Shown here: in pieces, positions 1 through 9,819 of the stretch | Numbering within the stretch: position 1 is the first letter of the stretch | How the letters are laid out: each line of letters opens with the position of its first letter | NCBI GenBank assembly: GCA_030549175.1 | Contig: JAUKUA010000001.1 | Coordinates: 8,060,001-8,124,000, forward strand | Source of the DNA: Lasiosphaeris hirsuta | Lineage: Eukaryota; Ascomycota; Sordariomycetes; Sordariales; Lasiosphaeriaceae | Length of the DNA stretch: 64,000 bases | Direction: 5' to 3' | The notes under the pieces: model-generated | Databases searched by the model: none | The model's input: only the letters and a program-made list of their open reading frames with translations | What the model was told of the DNA's origin: nothing | Translations under genes and position numbers: made by a program

Positions 1-505
1 AGATGAGATAAATCAGCCGGAAAGGTAAGTCGAAGGCCTCCTATGCCCCAAGTCAAGGGGGGAGCTACTCATTTGGCTCTTCTCCCGGATTGCTGCTCAG
101 GTTGTGATGTCGTGTCACGTCTCGCGGGTCAGCGGGACAAATGCTGTAGCACTTCTTTGGAGTCCTTTCAATTGGCCAAATACCCATCAGGTCACAGCCA
201 GCCCCCGTCCATAGGTCATTTAAATGGGTTGTCACAGGCCCTTGTGAAGGGGTGCGCGTGAGATGCGACCTAGCGCGTCCCAAAGCGGAAATGCGGTACC
301 TGAAAGCGGAATGCGGTACCCGATGAGGGCTAGGCTGCTTTGGGCTCATGCGAGACAGTGCGTCGCACACTGTCCTTTTCTTTCCTTTCCCAAGAGCTCG
401 CCCTGGTCTCGAGAAAGAGCCGCATCGCCCAAGTTTTCGGCTTGTCGCTGGCCCCCATAGCATTTTGATCTCGATCTGTCTCCCATTTTCTACCGCTGCT
501 AATAA
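1..505. other. Left-edge non-coding stretch
   Basis: I see no convincing gene here. The open frames on both strands have no recognisable family features and overlap one another. The last 100 bases are presumably the promoter and 5' leader of the AsaB-like gene that starts at 506. Confidence 0.4.
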
Positions 506-1691
506 GTGATGCACGCCTACAGCGACAGCACGATGGGTCCGGCGCCAATTGATGAGCAGGCCAGTATTGTCTATCTCGAATGGCAGGAGCTCTATGAATC
601 GGAGAAGCCGTTTCAGGTTTTCGCCGACGTGCCACAGGGGTTCCACGGTAGATTGACGAATTTAGTATTCGCGCCGGCTCCGCCGCTTGAGATTCGTGAC
701 CTCCGCGGCAGAGAAGATGCATACACCCTCGATGCCAACGGATTCCGGCTGGTGCGAAACCGGATGCCCGCCTTCGACCTTAGCACCAAGGAGAGCATGG
801 AGAGCAACGTGGTGCCGTACCTGGAAGATTTGGTGACGAAGCACGTGGATGGGGCTGACTTTGTACGCTGCTTTGACTGGGGTGTAAGTTGAGACCAAAA
901 CCCCTCGGGTAGTTGCTGTTAATAATGAGGTCTGCCCAGTTCCGCAAGAATGTTGAGATGACCATGCCCAAGATGGATGTCAATGACAAAATGCAGATGC
1001 TTAATCCTGGCAAGCAAGCACATTGTGGTAAAGTCATTCGCCACCATGGCATTGTTTGGACGGACGGCGCTAATAACGCTAACAAATCTCGCTCTCGGGG
1101 CGCAGATCAAAGCCCCGCCGGCGCTCTTGGTCGACTCCAATATCACGCGCCTGAAATGGTTGAGCGGGCCGAACGGCTGAGAATTATCAAGTAGGCAGTC
1201 CCACATAGGATCCATCAGCGCGAATTTGGGCAAGTGGCACTGACTCGCCGCAGCCTGTGGAGACCACTGAATCATCCAGCCAAAGACAACACTCTTGCGG
1301 TCTGCGACGGGAGCACCATTGTTGCAACCGACCTCGTCGAGGCAGACCATATCTCGAGCACCTACTTGGGATCGACAGTGTATGGACTGTATTCGCCGAA
1401 GCACCGGTGGCATTACCTCCGGCATCAAACTCCCGAGGAGGTCTTTTTGATCAAGATTTTCGACTCGGATCCCGACGTGAATGCCGAGTGTGAGTTGCCC
1501 CATCTCAACCAATCAACAACCCACGCGTGGTGGCCCTTAGCTGATCGGGAGCTGTGGCCTCAGGCTCTCTCCATGCTGCATTCGACTACACTCATGTACC
1601 AGAGGACGCTCTACCGAGGGAAAGCTTAGAGATGCGATTTCTAGTCGTTTCCATATCAGAGAAGGACAGGAGCAAGGACGACAGAGATTAA
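506..1691 (+). CDS. AsaB/CmcJ-like non-haem oxidoreductase (hydroxylase/desaturase family)
   Basis: Predicted 304-residue protein in five exons: 506-883, 940-1027, 1106-1190, 1254-1489 and 1564-1691. All four introns (56, 78, 63, 74 nt) keep phase. The joined protein shows the family hallmarks in order: an N-terminal YLEW..LYE.EKPF stretch, KMDVNDKMQML before GKQAH, DQSP, HHAPE-like YHAPEMVER, RIINLWRPLNHP, LAVCDGSTI, LVEADHI and YGLYSPKHRWHYL, followed by PEE..LIKIFDSD and ending near ALPRESLE. Relatives of this family (asperfuranone-type AsaB, CmcJ, NvfI) act in secondary-metabolite tailoring, and several are Fe(II)/2-oxoglutarate-linked hydroxylases or desaturases. The substrate here is unknown. 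A second in-frame ATG at 533 is also possible as the start. No other pathway gene is adjacent, so the role cannot be inferred from context. Exon borders are inferred. Confidence 0.85.
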
Positions 1692-1936
1692 TTGACTAGA
1701 ATACAAGACTGCTGCACTTTCCCAAAGGCGTGGCCCCCGCTGACGGAAGTTGCTGATAGCTTGGATAGGTAGCAAACGCATAGGAGGTATGGTCCAAATC
1801 GAAAACATGAGAAGGGGGAAAAAAAAAAAAAAAAAAAAAAATTGAAAAAGAAAACCACCCCTGGTAGCGAACAGAAGCCAAACGAAACCCAGCGCGGTGG
1901 CGCGAAACAAGATTCCGCAGCCGTACCAATCAGCCA

Positions 1937-2179
1937 TCAGCCCTTGATCCCCTTTTTCGCCATGTCGAACAGAGCGGGGTAGTTAATCCAGTCCTCGTCC
2001 TTCAATGTTCCCGTCGGGATGCCGAATGACTGCTTCCACGGCTGTACCCGTTGGTCATGGGCAGTCCGATTCTTGATCAGCTCCGCCCAGGGAGGTCCTC
2101 GGGCGTCCACCGGCGTCTGGCTCTCGCCGGATGTGCTCTGACTTCGCAATCTGGTTTCGGTACTCTCAGCAGGGCGCAT
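1937..2179 (-). CDS. Small hypothetical protein (80 aa)
   Basis: A single open frame of 80 residues, rich in Ser/Thr/Arg at its start and ending in a basic AKKGIKG tail, with a hydrophobic WINYPALFDM segment just before it. I do not recognise the family. It faces the AsaB-like gene tail to tail across about 250 nt that contain an A23-type homopolymer near 1820-1841. Codon use looks coding-like, but no splice partner or domain supports it, so it may be spurious. Confidence 0.3.
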   Translation of the reverse strand: MRPAESTETRLRSQSTSGESQTPVDARGPPWAELIKNRTAHDQRVQPWKQSFGIPTGTLKDEDWINYPALFDMAKKGIKG

Positions 2180-2936
2180 GTTGGCGGCGATTCTACTCCC
2201 ACGTAATACGTTCGATGTTAGGTGCCTTCGGTTTTGATAGACGTGTCAGGCTGTCAGCTACCTACACCACCCACACATGGCCATGGAGCTGTAGAGAAGG
2301 TTACTAGAACTCACCAGTGAAAAACAAAGGAGAAGCAGGCTCCAAGGTGCAATGAAGGACAGGGTGGACCGTCTTTCTTGGAGACCCGGGAAACCAATCT
2401 TGATAAAGTTAAAGGTCAACGGGCCGCCTTTTTCCCCATCGGCTTTCGTTTCTGCCAATCATCAATACCCAATTAAATCGCGTGCGGAGCTGCCTGATTA
2501 CACCGTGCGGGAAATGAACGAAGTGGTTGCAATGGGGCTCAAGGAGTTTTGGGCGAGCCAATTGCATCGTGGCGCGGGATTCCTCGACATGTGCCGGCTT
2601 GGGGAGGCAGAAATGGTTGCCCAGCTTGGGGCACGCCAAGACTTGGGACACATTTCCCCATTTTTAGGGCCACGTTCGTTGCCATATGGCACCATGGAAT
2701 CGCCCCACGACAACGACAACCCGACTATAGCTTAAAAAACCCGCGGCAAGTTTGAGGCTCAACAGCAATCTACCCATACCCAATCGAGAAGGGGACGCCC
2801 AACTCAAATATGGCCGAGCCCGGCGAGTGAGCCTCGAGCCTTTGGAGCGCCACCCACCTTGCGAATCTCGCCTCAACCCCCCCCTCCCCCCTCCCCCCTT
2901 CCCCCCTCCACTGGACCCGGAGGCCGACCAGCGAAG
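2180..2936. other. Intergenic region and pyrimidine-rich leader of the NLR gene
   Basis: No supported gene. A run of C/T-rich sequence at about 2878-2910 lies immediately upstream of the NLR start codon, as is common for fungal core promoters and leaders. The open frames on both strands here lack any recognisable family feature. Confidence 0.4.
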
Positions 2937-5900
2937 ATGGCGACCCAGCCGGCGACGCAGAGCGATTCCGGGTTTTGGAATGCCCTCTTCCTCGCCCGAA
3001 GCAATGATTTACAGCGAGCATGTCCCATCAACCTGGCCACCGAGCACGGCGGCGGCGGCTCCATGTCAGGGACGCCCGAGACCTTCCAGGAGCTCTTGGA
3101 CAGGCTGGTGCGCGAATATTCGCAAAAGTCGGTCGCAAAGGGGCTGCAGAAGATATCGGAAACCCTCGGCCACATCAGGTCCTTTTCTGGTGCCCTGGCC
3201 TCTTTCTCGCAGATCGACATGGCAGGCATGATCATCTGGGGATCTTTGCAAATCGTCATCGAGGTACAGCAGAGCATGAGGTCTGGGGAGATCCCTGCTG
3301 ACTGGCGTGCCTCAGTGTGTCTGCCGCTTCTCGACGGACATTGACGACACACTCGTCCTGATCGCGGATATGAACGCTGCATTGCCAATATACGACCAAG
3401 CGTTGGCTTTGCACCCAAACAGGAAGTCACTCAAGTTTCCCCTCCAGAACCTGTTCAACGAGTATGTGGACTGTTGCCTCGTTATTATGAAGGAGTTCAG
3501 CCAGAACCCAATTAGTGAGTGCTAGATGTCTTCCCCACGCCCCGTGTGGTCAAACCCTGGAAGGGGGGTTCGGAGGGGGGAGACGGGGGACCAGCGGCCC
3601 GCATTGCCTCTGCTTACCATTCTTTTTCCTAAACAAGAGAACCTGCTCCGGCGCATGTACTCGTCTAAACTTCAAAGGTCCATCGAGAAAGCCACCAAAA
3701 ATATCGAAAAGCAGCACAGACTGTTCTTTCAGGCCATTGACCAAGCAGACCGCGAGGCCGTCGCTACGCAGGAAATACTAAACACGCGTGCTCTTGGGCA
3801 AATCCGTGCAGCCGTCATGTCCAACGGGGTGTCAGTGTCATCCCTCGCCCGAGAGGCCCCTCGCAGATCTTTCTCCAAAGCGGGGGAGGGGACACGACCG
3901 CGGCTGACAACCATCACGGCACGTCCAAACCCATCCTTTGTTGGCCGAGAAGAAGAGACGCGGCGCATCCACGACTACTTCACATCGCGCCAGGCATCTT
4001 GGGGAGAGGGTCCTGGTTGTGTCGTCATCCACGGCCTCGGAGGCCAGGGGAAGACGCAGACTGCGCTTCATTACTACTGGCAGTACAGGGACGCCTACGA
4101 TGCCGCCTTCTTGGTCAGGTCCGAGACGGCCGAACAGCTCGAGGCAGGCTTCTTGGCTATCGCGAAGAAGCTCCGGGCCGCAAATCTTCTGGGTTCCTCA
4201 CTACCCCCAAGTCCTGACTCTGAAGTTGCGTGGGAGGTTGAGAACGCACGAGACTGGCTGGAGGGGACTAGTAAGTCAGCAGTAGTAGCCATGATTGCAC
4301 TGTCAGAGACGCACCCCCCTTAACACAAGCAGACAAGAAGTGGCTCCTCATCTTTGACAATCTCGAAGATGGTCGCCTGCTGGAAACGTACATTCCTGAA
4401 AATTTCCACGGCGGCTCCATCCTCATCACGACGCAGCACGCCCACATATCCGCCGTGACCAACAATTTCTACAAGCTGGAGCTGCAACCACTGCCGACCA
4501 AGGCTGGCTCCAGACTCCTCTTCAAAATCCTGGAACGCGGTCCAAAAAACGAGGAAGAGGAGACCACGGCGCATGAGATCTGCACATGGGTCGGGGGCCT
4601 CCCCCTCGCCATCGTCACCGTGGCCGGCTATCTCAAATGCTCGGCGTCCTCAGCCGCCGAGATACTCGCCAGCCTCCGGCGCAGCTCCACCGTGTGGGCC
4701 AGCTCGGGGGTTGGCGCTATCCGTAACTACGACAAGACACTCGCTACCGTCTTCGACCTTGCGCTGGGTAAACTCGGCGAGCACTCGCGGCACTTTTTGC
4801 AGATCCTCGCCTTCCTCAGCCCCGACGGCATCCCCGAGGACATGCTGCGGCAGCCCCACACGCTGCCCTCGCTCAGCTTCCTCAATGACGAAGACGAGTA
4901 TCTGCGCATCCGCCAAGACCTAGGCCTCCGGCAGCTCATCAAGCGCCAGCCCTCCGAGGGCACCAGCGACGGCGGCAAACCCCACCACCAGCTCGAGATC
5001 CACCGGTCGCTGCAGATGACGCTCCTGCTCGGCCTGGCCACCGACGCCGACCCCTGCCTCCGCACCGACGTCTTCAGTGAGGTCACGGTGATGCTCGCCG
5101 CCGTCGTGCCACAGGCCTCGCGCCTCGCGCAGAACGAGAAGGACCTCTGGCCCGCCTTCTTCCGCTACGTGCCACAAGTGCTCGCCCTGCGCCAGAACTC
5201 GCAGTGGCCCGTGCCCCCCATCGACTTGGACTTGACCTTTGTCAAGATACTGATCAATATCGGCACATTTCTGTGGCATACGGGCCAGATCCGCGAGTGC
5301 GACTCAGCCATGGGGACGGCCGAGGACGTCATTGCGCGACAAAAGGCCGAAATCCGACAAAGCAGCGAGTGCGAGTGTTTGATGAGCGACATGTATCTCG
5401 TGACGGGCATTCTAGCCGACTGCATCGGGGTGAGTCGGAGGCGAGAGAGCCTCGAGCACCGCCGGATCCTGCTAGGTCTGCGGGAGAGGGAGTTCAACGC
5501 GATCCCGAAGGCTAGAGTCACGGTGGAGGATGAGATCCGGGTGGGCAACGCCAAAGGCGACCTGGCCTGCGCATACCTGCAGCGGGGCGAGTTTGGCAAG
5601 GCGAGGGCAATCATGGAGGGGCTTTATAGGGAATGCTACAAGCGGTGGGGCACCGAAGAGGAGTATCCCTACGAGTACTCCAAGTACTACCACCACCTGG
5701 GCCACATCTTGATGGCCGAGGGGAAGCCGGACATGGCCCTGGCCTTCTCCCGCAAGGGGATGAAGCTCGATGCGGACCATGCTGATGGGGTCGACTCGAC
5801 CGTGCTGATTGACCAGTACGATTTGGCCTGCTTGCTGTTCAATGCGGGACGGCTAGAGGAGTCGCTCGCAGAGCACAAAGAGGTTTTGGCGAAGCGGATC

Positions 5901-6460
5901 CAGATTTGTGGCAAGAGCTCACAGTTTACGCTAGAGAGCCACGAGGCCGTAGGTATTTTGCTGCACCTCATGGGATCTAACGTAGATGCCGAGTATGTAC
6001 AGTTCCCACTACTACCCCGCTTCTCCCTGAACCCCCCCCCCCCCCCCCAAAAAAAAAAAAAAAAAAAAAAGAGTTTCATGTCTGAAAATCTTGCTGATGA
6101 AAAGATTTTGAACTGACTTATACATGGTGCACTACTACCAGGCGCGAGTTCAAGACTTGTCTCCAAAGACAATATAAGGCCAACTGGACGGTCGAAGGGG
6201 TGGCAAGAGCGCAGTACTGGTACTCCAGGGTGCTAGAGGCGCTCGACAAGCCGAAGGAGGCGGCAAGGGAGCTAAGGAGTGCTAAGCTTGTCAAGGACAA
6301 ATATCTAGAGGAATTCTCCGAATTTCTCAACCAAGACAAGGACAACGAGGCGGCCGTGTACGACCAAATGGTCCCCATCTGGGTTCTACAGACGTCCGGG
6401 CCATTACATGAGGGAGGGAGGGGGGCCAAGTTGCCTGATTCGGGTAGCTCAACTATGTAA
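2937..6460 (+). CDS. NLR-type STAND receptor: N-terminal DUF7708-like region, NB-ARC, TPR
   Basis: Predicted 1045 residues from exons 2937-3263, 3316-3514, 3638-4270, 4333-5992 and 6142-6460; every junction keeps phase. Residues about 40-200 resemble the DUF7708-type N-terminal domain of fungal NLRs (IDMAGMIIWGSLQIVIE, then CRFSTDIDDTL..LIADMNAALP). The NB-ARC core follows: FVGREEE, P-loop GLGGQGKT at about 308-315, Walker B LLIFDNLED at about 391-399, GSILITT, and GGLPLAI near 474. The C-terminal half is helical and TPR-like (GDLACAYLQRGEFGKARAIMEGLY, YYHHLGHILMAEGKPDMALAFSRKGM). Such proteins sense non-self or cell damage and may trigger programmed cell death; the ligand is unknown. Intron 4 (5993-6141, donor GTATGT) contains adjoining long C and A runs. 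The ATG at 2937 follows the pyrimidine-rich leader. The gene seems intact, unlike the NACHT-ankyrin relic at 30.7 kb. Confidence 0.88.
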
Positions 6461-6725
6461 TTAACGGAAATCTCCTAGGGGGGTATTTTACCGTGGCAGG
6501 TTGGAGCGAGGCACAATTATCATAAACCCTATTGAGACTCACACGGTGCATAAACGTAATCAAGATTTATCGCAAGACTCACATTCCAATGGCGAATAAT
6601 GGACAGAGTGCTCCGTAGAGCGGATGTTCTCCAACAGCTGAGAGTGTGAAACATCAATAAATTCCGCAACACTAGAATCCATGTATCCCAATGTATCTGG
6701 TATCTCAGACGCCCCCTCATCCCAA

Positions 6726-8517
6726 CTAAGCGACATGTGTCTTCACCTTCTTATACCGAATCACCTCATTACCGTCCTCGTCAATAACCCGCTCCGACAC
6801 AATCTTGTGGCCCCTGACGGCCGGCCAGAACTTGGTCCACAGCGTCCAGTAGAGGGCGCCGAGGATGAGTACGCCCACGCCCACGACGGGGAAGATGTAG
6901 TATGGGTAGCCGTCGGCGTTCCAGTCGCCATCGGGCGGGATGAAGGGCACGATGGCCAGGAAGGCATTGCAGAGGAGGAAGAGGACGATGACGGGGAGGT
7001 ACGTGTGCCAGCCCGGGTCCCATTTCTCCGTCTTTTGGTAGTGCAGATAGATGAGGCCGCCGGCGACGAAGCTGTTGATCCAGGCGCCGGGATAGGTATA
7101 ACTAGTCTGGCTATTAGCGTGGCTCCTTGCCGTCAAAGGGCTGCTCAATATGGATGCCCCAACTTACAGATTGATAATGAAATTATAGGCGGGTCCTGGC
7201 GGAGGCGCAAGCAGAACAATCATGGTAACGACCCAATGAAGAAACAACTAAACCCAAAAAGTCAGCCCTTTTCCGATCCACTCAAAAACACAGCAACGCC
7301 GTACCGAAGCAGCAGGCGAGTTAAACGGCTTGTTGGACGCCCACAACCGACTCCCCGGAAGTAACCCCTCCTTGGCCAGCTCCTGATTGACACGAGCGTG
7401 GGCGAAGCTGACAGCCAGCACGTTACCCATATTACTGAGGGCCACAAAGACGGGCAGACTGCGGGCAGCAGCACTATCGCCAAAGACATTCTTGAAGAAG
7501 AGGCCAGCAACAATGACGTCGGATGTGGCCAGGTCGGCCTTGGGGATGGCGGCGAAGTAGGCGACGTTGGCCAGGACGTAGAGGATGGTCACCCCGCCCA
7601 CGGCCAGGGGCGCGGCGATGGTCAGGGTGCGGCGCGGGTCCTTGATCTCGCTCAGCACGTAGTTTGCATTCTCCCAGCCCTTGTAGCTGTACACAATGTT
7701 GAGCAGCGCGTTGCAGTACTGGTAAGCGCCGCCACCGCCGTAGCCCTCGCCGGACTCGATGGCAAAGGCCTTGTCGAAGTTGTGCGGGTTGTCGACCAGC
7801 CGGTGGCCAGCGAGCGCGGCAAATCCGGCAAAGACGATGAAGAGCAGGACGAAGACCTTGAAGACACCGAGTACGTTGAACAGGCGGATGCCCCACTTGG
7901 GCGCAACACCGTGCAGCACGACGGCGAAGGTAGCACAGGCGACGCCGACGGCCCGCGCACGGTAGCTGTCCTTGAGCTCACCTCCGGCGGCGTAGAGGAT
8001 GTAGCGGCCAAAGGCGAGCGAGTTTCCGGACGAGAAGCCGAGCAAGATCATCTGCGAGGCGAGCACGCACGTGGCAAAGTACTTTGGGTAGCGGTAGACG
8101 TATTCGAGGTAGTTCTTCTCACCGCCCGAGCGCGGGATGGCGAGACCGAACTCGAGCCAGACGCTGAGGCCGCAGAATGTGAGAAGACCGCCTGCCGCGA
8201 TGTTAGTGTGTGGCAGCGATGCTGCTTTTTTACCGGAAGCACTGACCAATAACCCAGAGCATGAGACTGATCCCCACGGATCCGGTTGCGGCAAAGATGC
8301 CCGACGGTGTCGAAAAGATACCGGTTCCGATCATCTTGTTTAGAATGAGGAAGACGGCGCCGGTAATCCCCATCTTGCGGTCGTCCGAGTAGGCATAGGT
8401 CTGTTCCTCCTTGAGCTCGCCGGCAACAGGGGCTGACGCCTCCTGATAAGACGGGAGCGCGCCCGTCTTGGGCTGCACCTCGACATCGTCGCTGGGGGCC
8501 TTGTCGGAAGTTCCCAT
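6726..8517 (-). CDS. MUP1-type methionine/amino-acid permease (LAT/APC superfamily)
   Basis: Predicted 537 residues, exons (reading down the minus strand) 8517-8247, 8191-7305, 7247-7168 and 7101-6726; introns of 55, 57 and 66 nt are phase-consistent. The first membrane segment carries the APC signature GAVFLILNKMIGTGIFSTPS, followed by SVWLEFGLAIPRSGGEKNYLEYVY, a pattern characteristic of fungal methionine permeases of the MUP1 group. About twelve hydrophobic segments follow, with the IVYSYKGWENANYVLSEIKDP region and a soluble basic tail. It would import methionine or related amino acids across the plasma membrane. The N-terminus is an acidic cytosolic leader of about 50 residues. Three tandem copies of a 10-bp unit lie just upstream of the start. 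Substrate specificity is by family only. Confidence 0.88.
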
Positions 8518-8535
8518 GGTCTCGGTTCCGTCTGG

Positions 8536-8565
8536 GTATGCCCAGGTATGCCCAGGTATGCCCAG
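8536..8565. repeat. Three tandem copies of a 10-bp unit GTATGCCCAG
   Basis: Three consecutive near-identical 10-mers sit 18 to 48 bases upstream of the methionine permease start codon, so probably within its 5' leader or core promoter. Whether they bind a regulator is unknown. Confidence 0.6.
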
Positions 8566-9819
8566 CTATAGGGGCTCGCGTCGTTGAGTCTTCGAGACAG
8601 GCGAGTACTGTGGAACGGAGCGTCTGTCGATCAGTTTTGCGCGCGGAGGATGTCTCCTCTTTTTAAGGCCAGCTACCGTGGACCCGGGCAGCCCACGAGT
8701 TGGCGTCATCTCTGGCAAATCTTGTGTGGAACCTTGTTCCCTTGCTGAGGTGGGAGTCCTAATTACGAGCCGCGCTGCCCAGAGCTTCCTCCAGTGGCAC
8801 GGCAGTACCAGTCGCAGCGTCGTAGCGCCGCCGCACCCGCTGCTATACCTGCCCGGAGCCGCAGAACTCGCCCAACTTGCGCAGCGCAAGCACATATTGC
8901 AGACACGGTACTATATGATCTGACGTCTCACGCGACACCCCTTGGATACTCGGCTTCCCCGACGCCCCGGGCAGTGACGCCGTGACGGCAGCAGCGCACC
9001 GCATTTACGCAACGGAAACCCGCTTCAGGGCAAGCGGCATCGGGGGGGGGGGGGGGGGGTCTCAGAGGATCGGAGTGCCATGCCAGCATGGCGATGGGGG
9101 CGGGGTTGTTGCAGTGGGACGGGGGATGGTGGCGCTTGGCCGGTAAGCGGAAAGGGAAATGGGCAGCGTGCGTCCAGTAAAGCTTGGTTTTTCGGACCGA
9201 GCGACTGTTTGGCGGCAGGCCACCATCAGGCCTAGAGCAGAGAGGACCTACGAGGGCCTGACGAATGGACCAACGAGCAGACCGGTTCGGCGCGTGAGAA
9301 CACTGCATCAGGAAGGTCTTAGTGAGGAGGAGCCTTGGGTGCGCCATGGGAAGCCCTTGGCAGACCTTGGCAACGGCAACGTAGGTTTGGCAAAGGGTAT
9401 AAGTGTCCGATGTCGTGCTCGAAGCCAAGAATTGCGGCACGATCCGAAAGTCCACAGGGGTCCATCCAAAACATCCACTCGTACCCCACTGTCCCAAGCT
9501 TTTAGGCAGCTGCCCCTGCAGCAACCCAGCCACCGACCTCAGCACTCGACACTCCGCACTCAGAGCCCAGCACCCAGCGCCAAATAAGCACCACATGTCT
9601 CCGTCGGCGTCAAGGAAAGCCTGTTTGCCATGGATTTCTCCTGCATGTCAGCTCGGGGCCCTCCTAGGCCGCCTCTAGCCAACACCACGAGCTAAACATG
9701 AGACTCCTGCATCAAATTTCGAAATAGGGCGCCTTGAGGGCTTTGTAGAAGGAAAAAAAAAAAAAATTCCAATAGGCAGGTGGGTCGGCTTCTCATATTT
9801 GGATCTGTGGCCCCCCACC
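8566..9819. other. Intergenic region between permease and coiled-coil gene
   Basis: No supported gene. It contains an 18-base G run at 9042-9059 and an A run near 9753-9766. The longer open frames on both strands are compositionally biased and match no family I know. Confidence 0.4.

Noticed and set aside
65..646. 193-codon open frame on the minus strand at the left edge
   Set aside because: It overlaps the first exon of the AsaB-like gene antisense, has no domain features and a skewed composition.
7398..8252. Long plus-strand frame of 284 codons
   Set aside because: Exact antisense shadow of the methionine permease exon; high GC at third positions creates such frames.
8928..9596. 222-codon minus-strand frame between permease and coiled-coil gene
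   Set aside because: It spans an 18-base G run, translates to Cys/Pro/Arg-rich nonsense and shows no family motif or splice support.
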